Shown: piece by piece, positions 54,904 through 62,869 of the stretch
Layout of the letters: each line of letters starts with the position of its first letter
Numbering within the stretch: position 1 is the first letter of the stretch
Origin: Primorskyibacter flagellatus
GTDB taxonomy: Bacteria > Pseudomonadota > Alphaproteobacteria > Rhodobacterales > Rhodobacteraceae
Direction of reading: 5' to 3'
Assembly (NCBI RefSeq): GCF_900176485.1
Contig: NZ_FWYD01000010.1
Span: forward strand, 1-64,000
DNA: 64,000 nt
Notes under the pieces: model-generated
Databases searched by the model: none
What the model saw: the letters and a program-made list of their open reading frames with translations, nothing else
Told to the model about the DNA's origin: nothing
Translations under genes and position numbers: made by a program

Positions 54904-56559
54904 ATGGCAGCTTATCAGTACGTCTACCACATGGATGGTGTCTCCAAGACCTATCCCGGCGGCAAGAAATGCTTCGAAAATATCCGGCTCAGCTTCCTGC
55001 CCGGCGTGAAGATCGGCGTTGTCGGCGTGAACGGCTCGGGTAAGTCCACCCTGATGAAGATCATGGCCGGGATCGACAAGGATTTCACCGGCGAGGCCTG
55101 GGCCGCCGAGGGTGCCAAGGTCGGCTATCTGCCGCAGGAACCCACGCTCGACGAAAGCCTCAGCGTGCGCGAAAATGTCATGCTGGGTGTGGCCTCCAAG
55201 CAGGCCAAGCTCGACCGGTTCAACGAATTGGCGATGAACTACTCGGACGAGACCGCCGACGAGATGGCCGCCCTTCAGGACGAAATCGACAGCAACGACC
55301 TGTGGGATCTGGACAGCCAGATCGACGTCGCGATGGAGGCCCTGCGCTGCCCCCCCGACGATGCCGATGTCACCACGCTGTCGGGCGGTGAAAAGCGCCG
55401 CGTCGCGCTGTGCAAGCTGCTGCTTGAAGCGCCCGACATGCTGCTCTTGGACGAACCGACCAACCACCTTGACGCCGAAACCATCGCCTGGCTGCAAAAC
55501 CACCTGATCGCCTATAAGGGCACCATCCTGATCGTCACCCATGACCGCTATTTCCTGGATGACATCACCGGCTGGATCCTTGAGCTCGATCGCGGCCGCG
55601 GCATGCCATATGAGGGCAACTATTCCTCTTGGCTGGAACAGAAAGCCAAGCGCCTGTCGCAAGAGGCCCGCGAGGACAAGTCCAAGCAAAAGACGCTGGA
55701 ACGCGAATTGGAATGGATGCAGCAGGGCCAGAAGGCCCGTCAGGCCAAATCCAAAGCGCGTATTCAGGCCTATGAAGAACTTGCCGGGCAGTCCGAACGC
55801 GAAAAAGTCGGAAAAGCTCAGATCGTCATCCCCAACGGGCCCCGTCTGGGTGCCAAGGTGATCGAGGTCGAGAACCTGAAAAAAGCTATGGGCGACAAGC
55901 TGTTGATCGAGAATCTTGACTTCAGCCTGCCCCCCGGCGGCATTGTCGGCGTGATCGGTCCCAACGGCGCGGGTAAATCAACGCTGTTCAAGATGCTCAC
56001 CGGGCAGGAACAGCCCGACGAAGGGTCCGTGTCCTATGGCGACACCGTGCAACTGTCCTATGTTGACCAGTCGCGCGACGACCTGAACGCCGATGACACC
56101 GTATGGCAGGCAATCTCGGGCGGTGCCGAAGTGATCAAGCTGGGCGATGCCGAGGTCAACTCTCGCGCCTATTGCGGATCTTTCAACTTCAAGGGCGGCG
56201 ACCAGCAGAAGAAGGTCGGCCTGCTGTCAGGCGGCGAGCGCAACCGCGTTCACATGGCGCGGCTGCTGAAAGAGGGTGGCAACGTGTTGCTGCTGGATGA
56301 GCCGACCAACGATCTGGACGTCGAAACCCTACGCGCGCTTGAAGATGCGCTGGTGGATTTTGCAGGCTGCGCCGTGGTCATCTCCCACGACCGCTTCTTC
56401 CTTGACCGGATCTGCACGCATATGCTCGCCTTCGAAGGCGACGCGCATGTCGAATGGTTCGAAGGCAACTTCGAAGATTACGAGGAAGACAAGAAACGCC
56501 GCCTCGGCGTCGACGCGCTGGAACCGAAACGGGTGAAGTTCAAAAAGTTCGTGAGGTGA
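54904..56559 (+). CDS. ettA: Energy-dependent translational throttle protein EttA (ABC-F)
   Basis: 551 residues, matching the EttA subfamily. Two ABC domains are joined by the charged P-site-contacting linker: Walker A motifs VGVNGSGKSTLMKIMAG (about 40) and IGPNGAGKSTLFKMLTG (about 360), signatures TLSGGEKRRVALCKLLLEAP and LLSGGERNRVHMARLLKEGG, Walker B LLLDEPTNHLDAET and LLLDEPTNDLDVET. There are no membrane segments; EttA binds the ribosomal E site and restrains translation at low energy charge. The ATG at 54904 (MAAYQYVYHMDGVSKTYPGG) is the usual start. Confidence 0.96.
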   Translation: MAAYQYVYHMDGVSKTYPGGKKCFENIRLSFLPGVKIGVVGVNGSGKSTLMKIMAGIDKDFTGEAWAAEGAKVGYLPQEPTLDESLSVRENVMLGVASKQAKLDRFNELAMNYSDETADEMAALQDEIDSNDLWDLDSQIDVAMEALRCPPDDADVTTLSGGEKRRVALCKLLLEAPDMLLLDEPTNHLDAETIAWLQNHLIAYKGTILIVTHDRYFLDDITGWILELDRGRGMPYEGNYSSWLEQKAKRLSQEAREDKSKQKTLERELEWMQQGQKARQAKSKARIQAYEELAGQSEREKVGKAQIVIPNGPRLGAKVIEVENLKKAMGDKLLIENLDFSLPPGGIVGVIGPNGAGKSTLFKMLTGQEQPDEGSVSYGDTVQLSYVDQSRDDLNADDTVWQAISGGAEVIKLGDAEVNSRAYCGSFNFKGGDQQKKVGLLSGGERNRVHMARLLKEGGNVLLLDEPTNDLDVETLRALEDALVDFAGCAVVISHDRFFLDRICTHMLAFEGDAHVEWFEGNFEDYEEDKKRRLGVDALEPKRVKFKKFVR

Positions 56560-57165
56560 GCATAGGTTGCCGGAATCGCAACCAGGCACGGCTATTAACG
56601 GTCAAGTAGCAGAGAGCTGGAAATCTCGGCTACTTGTCCTTGCTGCCCTCACCGCCTTCTCTAGCTTTGACAATATCACTTGCATTGTTTGAATAGGATC
56701 AGGACCAGCACGAAAGCAGTGCGCAGGATCTTGTGATCGTCGGGGGAACAGTATTGGGCGGAGTCAACCGACCGTCGCAACACATTCAATTATATCCCGT
56801 TTGAGCAATCGGTCGAGTGCTTCGGCGCGAATTCTCCAGCCCATTTCTGGTTCGATTGATCCGCTTTGCAATCCCAAGCCAGCAAGTTGAACGCGATGTT
56901 GAACGTATGATTGCTGCGCGTCGTGACCTTGTGTTTGCCAGTTCTCCATCACGGATATGTCGTTCTGGCGCAGTAAACGCCCAATACAGAACCGGTGTTC
57001 GGGCCGGCCTCCTTCAACTTTTCAGTTATCCATGACTTGCCATAGCTGAGACAGGAGTGTTCTTGGATGTGGCCAACCTCACCATATCAGATTGCTGCCT
57101 GCAACTGACTGGACGGCTGTGGAGGATCGTTCCGGGAATTGGGGGCTGTCGAGTTGGTGAAAGGA
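56560..57165. other. Gene-poor region between ettA and tRNA-Arg
   Basis: About 600 bp without an intact gene and with lower GC than the flanks. Part of it (56764-57021, minus strand) encodes a possible relaxase remnant. It directly adjoins the 3' end of a tRNA gene, the usual entry point of integrating elements, so I read it as the worn end of a former insertion. Confidence 0.45.
56764..57021 (-). pseudogene. Possible relaxase (DUF3363-type) fragment
   Basis: An open frame without a good start encodes HRVQLAGLGLQSGSIEPEMG followed by WRIRAEALDRLLKRDIIECVAT. The order (a helix ending in LxxLGL, a PGRWRL-like strand, then a helix and RGDII-like end) is what I expect from the C-terminal domain of VirD2/TraI-type relaxases with DUF3363. 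The frame opens after a stop at 57022 and closes at 56764; the remaining sequence on either side does not continue the similarity in frame. Treat as a decayed fragment; similarity is by pattern memory only. Confidence 0.35.
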
Positions 57166-57242
57166 TGGCGGTCCCGACAGGATTCGAACCTGTGACCTCT
57201 CGCTTCGGAGGCGAGCACTCTATCCAGCTGAGCTACGGGACC
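57166..57242 (-). tRNA. tRNA-Arg (anticodon CCG)
   Basis: A complete cloverleaf can be drawn on the minus strand: acceptor GGTCCCG / CGGGACC, D-arm AGCTCAGCTGGATAGAGT, anticodon stem CTCGC / GCGAG around loop CTCCGAA (anticodon CCG, reads CGG), T-arm with GGTTCGAATCC, discriminator G and an encoded CCA (57168-57166). It is followed downstream by the gene-poor region and preceded by a second, incomplete tRNA-like piece. Confidence 0.96.
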
Positions 57243-57340
57243 GCGTTTTCAGCGGCGTATCTGTGCGGTTTCTGTACGATCCCGCGATTGCCGTTTTATT
57301 TCCATCTTACCTTTCAACGTCTTGCACCCATATCCCAAAG

Positions 57341-57382
57341 CCTTCGGAGGGCGACGCTCTGTCCGGTTGAGCTACGAGTGCC
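57341..57382 (-). pseudogene. 5' half of a tRNA-Arg(CCG)-like gene
   Basis: The minus strand reads GGCACTCGTAGCTCAACCGG, then ACAGAGCGTCGCCCTCCGAA and GG: a tRNA 5' strand, a D-arm and an anticodon loop CTCCGAA identical to that of the intact tRNA 100 bp downstream. After the anticodon arm the sequence loses all tRNA character (no T-arm, no acceptor partner). It is a truncated tRNA, possibly cut by an integration event in the anticodon arm. Confidence 0.6.
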
Positions 57383-57456
57383 TGAGATCGGCGTATAGCC
57401 GCCGCGACCTGTGACTGCAATAATAAATTCCGGCTCAGACGCCAGAGAATTCTCAC

Positions 57457-58677
57457 TCAGCCGAACAAATCGTGGGCCAGTTCAAGCGCGTCGATCAGCA
57501 CGTCGACCTCCTGCGTGGTGTTATACATGCCGAAGGACGCCCGGCAGGTGGCGGTAACGCCCAGATGATCCATCAACGGACCTGCGCAGTGATGACCTGC
57601 ACGCACCGCCACGCCCTTCTTGTCGAGGATGGTCGAGATGTCATGCGCATGCGCCGCCCCGTCCAGCGTGAAGGAGAAGATCGCGCCCTTGCCTTTCGCG
57701 TGGCCCTGCACCTGAAGCCAGTTCAGCCCGTCCAGCTTTGATTGCGCATAGTCCCGCAATCCAGCCTCATGTGCAGCGATATTTCTCATGCCGACACCGG
57801 TCATGTAATCCAGCGCCGTGCCCAGCCCGATCATCTGCACGATGCCGGGCGTACCGGCCTCGAACCGCATCGGCGGGTCGTTATAGGTGATCTCATCCTT
57901 GTGAACCTCGCGGATCATGTCGCCACCGCCCATGAAGGGGCGCATTTCGGCCTGACGGTCGGCACGGATATAAATCGCCCCGGAGCCTGACGGTCCGTAA
58001 AGTTTATGCCCGGTGATCGCGTAGAAATCACACCCGATCTCGGCCACGTTCACCGGCATATGCACCGCCGCCTGACTGCCATCGACGAGCACCGGAACGC
58101 CCTTTTCGCGCGCGCCATCGCAGATCGCTTTCACGTCCACCATGGTGCCCAGCACGTTGGACATATGGGTGACTGCGATCAGCTTGGTCTTGGGCGTGAT
58201 CGCATCCAGCAGTTTTTGCGGATCGAGCGCGCCCGTCTCGTCGACATCGACCCATTTCAGGACAACGCCCTGACGCTCGCGCAGGAAATGCCAGGGCACG
58301 ATATTGGCGTGATGCTCCATCACTGACAGGATGATCTCGTCGCCCGGCTCCATCCGCGGCATGGCCCAGCCATAGGCGACGGTGTTGATGCCTTCGGTCG
58401 TGCCGGAATTCATGACGATCTCATGCTCGTCCATCGCACCAAGAAACTGCGCGATGGTGCCGCGCACCGCTTCATACTTCTCTGTCGCGAGATTGGACAG
58501 GTAGTGCAACCCGCGATGCACGTTGGAATATTCCTGTGCATAGGCCGTGGTGATGGCATCAATCACAACCTGCGGCTTCTGCGCTGACGCACCGTTGTCC
58601 AGATAGACCAGTGGCTTGTTGTTGACCTGCCGCGAGAGGATCGGAAAGTCGGCTCGGATCTGCGTCACGTCATACAT
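57457..58677 (-). CDS. sufS: Cysteine desulfurase SufS
   Basis: 406 residues, group II NifS-like. It takes sulfur from cysteine for iron-sulfur cluster assembly. The PLP lysine is in FYAITGHKLYGPSGSGAIYI (about 226) and the persulfide Cys in RAGHHCAGPLMDHLG (about 363). YSNVHRGLHYLSNLATEKYE near residue 55 is typical of SufS. Its start overlaps the upstream YIP1 gene by eight bases, so it is translated with the suf operon. No sufE or sufT gene follows in the window; the next feature is tRNA debris. Confidence 0.96.
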   Translation of the reverse strand: MYDVTQIRADFPILSRQVNNKPLVYLDNGASAQKPQVVIDAITTAYAQEYSNVHRGLHYLSNLATEKYEAVRGTIAQFLGAMDEHEIVMNSGTTEGINTVAYGWAMPRMEPGDEIILSVMEHHANIVPWHFLRERQGVVLKWVDVDETGALDPQKLLDAITPKTKLIAVTHMSNVLGTMVDVKAICDGAREKGVPVLVDGSQAAVHMPVNVAEIGCDFYAITGHKLYGPSGSGAIYIRADRQAEMRPFMGGGDMIREVHKDEITYNDPPMRFEAGTPGIVQMIGLGTALDYMTGVGMRNIAAHEAGLRDYAQSKLDGLNWLQVQGHAKGKGAIFSFTLDGAAHAHDISTILDKKGVAVRAGHHCAGPLMDHLGVTATCRASFGMYNTTQEVDVLIDALELAHDLFG

Positions 58678-59260
58678 AGTTGCTTAGTCCCAGTGTAGAA
58701 GTCCCGACAAGGGACAGCAGAATTGAAAGGCCCACCACCGCGCCCAGAAGCGAAATGAAAAGCACGAAGACGGATTTTCCAAGGCTGCCAAACCCATGCG
58801 CCGCATCGATAAAGTTAAGCATGACCCACAGTCCCGCGACAGCTGCCGCGATCACCACAAGAACGCCGGCCCCCGGCAGAGCAAGGCTGATCAGGATCAG
58901 CGCCACTTGCATCAGAAAGCGCAGCGCTTGAAGCCAGATCAGCAGCAGGGCAATGTCTTCGAACTTCGCGGTGCCGCCCATCGCGCGACCGGCCCAAGTG
59001 ATCACTACGGCAGCCGTGGCCACCGATCCGCCAAGAAGCAACATGAATGCCAGAGGCGACAGATTTCCGATTGCCACGGAGGGGTCAGGCGGCATGAGGA
59101 CGGCCATCCCCGCAAAGACCAGCGTGTTCAACGCCACGACCAGCGCAAAGGCGGTCAGCAATGCCTCTCGCCCCAACCGGGCAGAGATCAGCAGCCGGGC
59201 AATATCGCGCGGTGCCAGCACCGTCTGCACCGCAAGCTGAAGGAAGGCTTGCGGGCTCAT
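58670..59260 (-). CDS. YIP1 family membrane protein (first stop-overlapping copy before sufS)
   Basis: 196 residues with about five transmembrane helices (LTAFALVVALNTLVFAGMAV, FMLLLGGSVATAAVVITWAG, ALILISLALPGAGVLVVIAA and others). RAMGGTAKFEDIALLLIWLQ between helices matches the conserved segment of bacterial YIP1/DUF1282 proteins. Function is unknown. The start MSPQAFLQLAVQ overlaps the stop of the next YIP1-like gene (ATGA), and its own end overlaps sufS, so it is locked into the suf operon. Confidence 0.82.
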   Translation of the reverse strand: MSPQAFLQLAVQTVLAPRDIARLLISARLGREALLTAFALVVALNTLVFAGMAVLMPPDPSVAIGNLSPLAFMLLLGGSVATAAVVITWAGRAMGGTAKFEDIALLLIWLQALRFLMQVALILISLALPGAGVLVVIAAAVAGLWVMLNFIDAAHGFGSLGKSVFVLFISLLGAVVGLSILLSLVGTSTLGLSNYV

Positions 59261-59760
59261 GCCCCTGCCCCCACGGACGTCTGAGGACGCTCTGCCACCC
59301 AGAGGCAACGCGCCCAGAACCAGCCGAAGATGGCCAGCCATAGCAACCCGACAAAGCTAAGCGCCGGGCCGGGCCCGATGAAACCGGCCACCAACCCGTT
59401 CAGCAACATCAGCGGAGAAGACGCCAGCACCGCCCAGAACAATGCCAGACGCGCATCGAACCAGCTTCCGCGCCCTCCAAGCAGGCGCGCAACAAGATGG
59501 CTGAGCGCCGCCAGCGCATATAGCATCAGCGGCGCGATAAAGACCCAGGCCAGCAGCGAGGCCCCCAGCATCGGGTTCAGCTCTTCCCCGGTCAGGTGCG
59601 CCTCGCGTGCCAGACGCGGCAGCTGCGCGACGAAGATCACCGCGCAGCCCGCCATCACGATGGCAATCGCGCGATCCTCGCGCTGGCCCATCGACAACAG
59701 GCGATGCATCACGCGCCCTGGCCCGCGATAGGTGGCCACGATGTCCTGGGTGACCGGCAC
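59257..59760 (-). CDS. Membrane protein, YIP1-like, in the suf operon
   Basis: 167 residues with four or five hydrophobic helices (AIAIVMAGCAVIFVAQLPRL, LLAWVFIAPLMLYALAALSH, FVGLLWLAIFGWFWARCLWV). The segment LLGGRGSWFDARLALFWAVL plays the same role as the conserved loop of YIP1 proteins, so it is likely a paralogue of the next gene. The N-terminal helix-poor part (QDIVATYRGPGRVMHRLLSM) faces the cytosol. It starts one base after sufD ends, within the operon. No role in cluster assembly is known. Confidence 0.75.
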   Translation of the reverse strand: MPVTQDIVATYRGPGRVMHRLLSMGQREDRAIAIVMAGCAVIFVAQLPRLAREAHLTGEELNPMLGASLLAWVFIAPLMLYALAALSHLVARLLGGRGSWFDARLALFWAVLASSPLMLLNGLVAGFIGPGPALSFVGLLWLAIFGWFWARCLWVAERPQTSVGAGA

Positions 59761-59761
59761 C

Positions 59762-61045
59762 CTATCCGCGCCGCCGCGCGAGCCACGCTTCCATGCGGGT
59801 CACGATCTCTTCGGCAAGATCCGGATCCTCGATTTCCTCTACCGCTTCGGCCAGAAAGGACAGCGTCAGAAGGTCGGTCGCGATCCCATGCGGAATGCCG
59901 CGCGCCCGCAGATAGAACAGCGCATCCTCGTCGATCGCACCCGAGGTGGAGCCATGTGAACAGGCCACATCGTCGGCATAGATCTCCAGCTCTGGCTTGG
60001 CGAGAAACTGGCTGTCCCCATCCAGCAAAAGCGACTGGCTGATCTGATAGCCATCGGTCTTCTGCGCGCCTGCCTTCACAAGGATCTTGCCCTGGAAAAC
60101 ACCGGTCGCACCGTTGCGCAGAACTTTCTTGAAGACCTGACGGCTTTCGCAATTCACCGCATCATGGGTGATGAACACGGTGTCGTCATGCAGAAAATCG
60201 CCGTCGCCCATGCACGCCCCTGCAACATGCGCAGAGGCATCGTCGCCGGTCAGCTCGATCACGCATTCATTGCGCGTCATCACGCCATTGGCCGTCATGG
60301 TGAAGGATTTGAACCGGCTTTCCTGCCCCAGCCGCGTGAAGATATGCGTGGCGGCCTGACGCTCGTGATCGCGACCCTGAACGCGGACATGGTTGAACGC
60401 GGCGTTGTCTGCCACGTCGATCTCCATCACCATGTTGCACCGTGCCGCGACGGGGCCGCTTTCCAGCAGGGTCAGCGCCGCGCCCGCGTCCATGCGGATC
60501 ACATGATGCAGCATGACGTCCGATTTCGGGTCGGCGTGATGGTAGACAAGCGCGATGGGTTTGGGGGCCGCGCCGGTCACATGGATCAGCACGCCGTCAC
60601 TCGCAAACGCCGTGTTGAGCGCCGCCAGCGTGCGCGCGACGGGCGTCTGCCCAGCGGTCTCCAATGTGCCGTACAGATCACGCGCCCAATGGATGTCCGC
60701 CGAGCCGGCCTCTGCCAGACGTTCGATGCGCACATGATCCAGCGCCAGATCGTCAGAGGCAGCAGCATCGAATACACCATCGACGAAAACCAGTTTCAAC
60801 TGGTCAACCTCACCGAAGACCGGCGCTTCGTCCGCGTCGAAAATAGCGGCTTCGGCGGCGGTTTCTGCCGTCAGCATGTCGGGCCGGGTGTATTTCCAAT
60901 ACTCATCCCGACGCCCCGGCAGGCCGGTTGCCTGCACACGGGCCAGCGCATCGCGGCGCGCAGGCTCGGCCCAGCCGCCTTCCGGCAGGCTGAGGGTGGC
61001 CAGACGCGCATCTGTCGCGTCCAGTTTTGCTTGTGCGATTGCCAT
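59762..61045 (-). CDS. sufD: Fe-S cluster assembly protein SufD
   Basis: 427 residues. SufD pairs with SufB and the ATPase SufC in the scaffold complex. The N-terminal helical part (LPTRRDEYWKYT-like GLPGRRDEYWKYTRPDML) leads into the right-handed beta-helix core; the conserved C-terminal EIYADDVACSHGSTSGAIDE followed by DALFYLRARGI contains the His used at the SufB-SufD interface. It lacks the SufB-type active Cys. The start ATG overlaps the sufC stop by one base (TAATG). Confidence 0.95.
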   Translation of the reverse strand: MAIAQAKLDATDARLATLSLPEGGWAEPARRDALARVQATGLPGRRDEYWKYTRPDMLTAETAAEAAIFDADEAPVFGEVDQLKLVFVDGVFDAAASDDLALDHVRIERLAEAGSADIHWARDLYGTLETAGQTPVARTLAALNTAFASDGVLIHVTGAAPKPIALVYHHADPKSDVMLHHVIRMDAGAALTLLESGPVAARCNMVMEIDVADNAAFNHVRVQGRDHERQAATHIFTRLGQESRFKSFTMTANGVMTRNECVIELTGDDASAHVAGACMGDGDFLHDDTVFITHDAVNCESRQVFKKVLRNGATGVFQGKILVKAGAQKTDGYQISQSLLLDGDSQFLAKPELEIYADDVACSHGSTSGAIDEDALFYLRARGIPHGIATDLLTLSFLAEAVEEIEDPDLAEEIVTRMEAWLARRRG

Positions 61046-61800
61046 TACACTGCCTCCGCCAGAATGTCGCCATAGCCGTTTTCTTCGACCTCAAGCGCCA
61101 GTTCCGGTCCGCCGGTTTTCACGATCCGTCCGTTCGACATGATATGCACCACGTCCGGTTTGATGTGGTTCAGCAGACGTTGATAGTGGGTGATGACCAG
61201 AAAACCACGGCCTGCGCCACGCAACGCGTTCACGCCGTCAGCGACCAGCTTCATCGCATCCACATCAAGACCGGAATCGGTCTCGTCCAGAATACACATC
61301 TTCGGTTCCAGCATCGCCATTTGCAGGATCTCGTTGCGCTTTTTCTCGCCACCCGAGAACCCTACATTGACGGGCCGCTTCAGCATCTCCGCATCGATCT
61401 GAAGTTCCTTGGCCTTGGCTCTGATTTCCTTGAGGAATTCTGTCGCGGACATTTCGTCTTCGCCGCGCGCCTTGCGCTGCGCGTTCACAGCCGTGCGCAG
61501 AAACGTCATGTTGCCGACGCCGGGGATTTCCACCGGATATTGAAAGGCTAGGAACAGACCAAGCGACGCACGCTCTTCGGGGTCCAGACCCAGCAGATCC
61601 TCGCCTTCCAGCGTGGCCGATCCTTCGGTCACATCATAGCCATCGCGACCCGCAAGCACATAGGACAGGGTCGATTTGCCCGATCCGTTTGGCCCCATGA
61701 TCGCATGTACCTTACCTGCCTCAACGGTCAGGTTGACGCCTTTGAGGATCTGCTTATCCTCTTCTTCAAGTTCGACGTGCAGGTTCTTGATCTCAAGCAT
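61045..61800 (-). CDS. sufC: Fe-S cluster assembly ATPase SufC
   Basis: 251 residues, an ABC-type ATPase without a membrane partner. Walker A is IMGPNGSGKSTLSYVLAGRD, the signature VGFSGGEKKRNEILQMAML, Walker B CILDETDSGLDVDAMKLVAD, and the H-loop VITHYQRLLNHIKPDVVHI. ATP binding drives rearrangement of SufB-SufD. It precedes sufD with a one-base overlap. A 33 bp gap separates it from the methyltransferase-like gene upstream. Confidence 0.97.
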   Translation of the reverse strand: MLEIKNLHVELEEEDKQILKGVNLTVEAGKVHAIMGPNGSGKSTLSYVLAGRDGYDVTEGSATLEGEDLLGLDPEERASLGLFLAFQYPVEIPGVGNMTFLRTAVNAQRKARGEDEMSATEFLKEIRAKAKELQIDAEMLKRPVNVGFSGGEKKRNEILQMAMLEPKMCILDETDSGLDVDAMKLVADGVNALRGAGRGFLVITHYQRLLNHIKPDVVHIMSNGRIVKTGGPELALEVEENGYGDILAEAV

Positions 61801-61832
61801 TTATTTTCCTTCCGTTGTCCCATCTGGCGCGC

Positions 61833-62447
61833 TCAGGGGCGCACCATCAACTGCATGATCCGCAAGAGCTGCGCCGGTGGCACGGGTTGCGGTGTTACAT
61901 CAAACCGGGCCATCCGCCCGGTCATCTCCGGCGTGCCAAGGAATTCCTCGACCGCATGATAATTCTTGCGCTGCGCGTAGTCATCGAACAGCAGCACCAA
62001 GGGACGCTGTGCCATGAATGCCGCCGCCAAGGCACAGCCTTCGCGGAACCGACCATCCACCAGCACCACATCGGGCTGACGAAATTCCGGCAGGCCCCAG
62101 ACCTCCAGCGGGTAACGCGGATAGCGCCGCCACTGACTGTCATCAACCGGACGTCCCCATTCTTTTGTCTCGCCCACATCGGACCAGATCACATCGACTG
62201 ACGTGCCTTCGCTCGGCGGATTGTCGTTGAACCAGGCACGCATCATCTGCGCCCAGCCGTTGTCACTTTCCACCGAGAACACCGTCTTGCCCGGCATCTC
62301 GGCCGCCAGCACCGTGGATCCACCACTGCCATATTCAAGAATGACCTCTGCCCGCGCGTATTCGGCGCGCAGCAAAGCAGCCTCCGGCACGGGCATGGTC
62401 AATTCCGGGCGCGTCTGCCGCGCCTGTGTGATGACAGTGGTGTTCAT
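61833..62447 (-). CDS. Class I SAM-dependent methyltransferase-like protein
   Basis: 204 residues. VILEYGSGGSTVLAAEMPGK is the SAM-binding motif I, VFSVESDNGWAQMMRAW motif II, and PDVVLVDGRFREGCALAAAF the fourth strand with its Asp. The pattern resembles FkbM/CmcI-like small-molecule methyltransferases and uncharacterised proteins often found near sugar genes. The substrate is unknown. It lies between the YbjQ-like gene (3 bp) and sufC (33 bp), so it is transcribed with the suf genes. The link may be only transcriptional. Confidence 0.78.
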   Translation of the reverse strand: MNTTVITQARQTRPELTMPVPEAALLRAEYARAEVILEYGSGGSTVLAAEMPGKTVFSVESDNGWAQMMRAWFNDNPPSEGTSVDVIWSDVGETKEWGRPVDDSQWRRYPRYPLEVWGLPEFRQPDVVLVDGRFREGCALAAAFMAQRPLVLLFDDYAQRKNYHAVEEFLGTPEMTGRMARFDVTPQPVPPAQLLRIMQLMVRP

Positions 62448-62450
62448 CGT

Positions 62451-62765
62451 TCAGCCCAGCCGTACCGCCGTCCCACTGGCCGAGACCATCAGCATCGACT
62501 GGCCCACGACCTCGTAATCCAGATCAATGCCGACAACCGCGGTTGCCCCCAACGCGGCGGCCCGGTCCTCCAACTCTCGCAGCGCGGTGTCGCGCGCATC
62601 CTGCAACTTGGATTCGTATGCGCCCGACCGCCCGCCGACAATATCGGTGATCGAGGCAAACACGTCGCGCACGACATTCGCGCCCATGATCGCCTCGCCC
62701 ACGACGATGCCCTTGTATTCTGCGATGGAATACCCCTCGACAGAGTTTGTGGTGGTCAGGATCAT
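62451..62765 (-). CDS. YbjQ/UPF0145 family protein
   Basis: 104 residues, the full length of the UPF0145 (heavy-metal-binding domain) family. [20 protein letters not shown] begins the fold; [40 protein letters not shown] and [18 protein letters not shown] are the conserved blocks. Related proteins form pentamers that may bind metals; a defined reaction is not known. Its place inside a suf operon, 104 bp after sufB, is consistent with a metal-related task but proves nothing. Confidence 0.9.
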   Translation of the reverse strand: MILTTTNSVEGYSIAEYKGIVVGEAIMGANVVRDVFASITDIVGGRSGAYESKLQDARDTALRELEDRAAALGATAVVGIDLDYEVVGQSMLMVSASGTAVRLG

Positions 62766-62869
62766 GTCCGTTCTCCTGTCAGGAATTTGGCGCTTGCCTT
62801 GGAACGCTGGTCTTTTTGAACCGGTGCCCTTGCAGAACCGACGCCGTGAACAGCGCGTTTATCGCCTGG

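Noticed and set aside
57341-57382. Second functional tRNA-Arg
   Set aside because: No T-arm and no 3' acceptor strand follow the anticodon arm, so it cannot fold as a tRNA.
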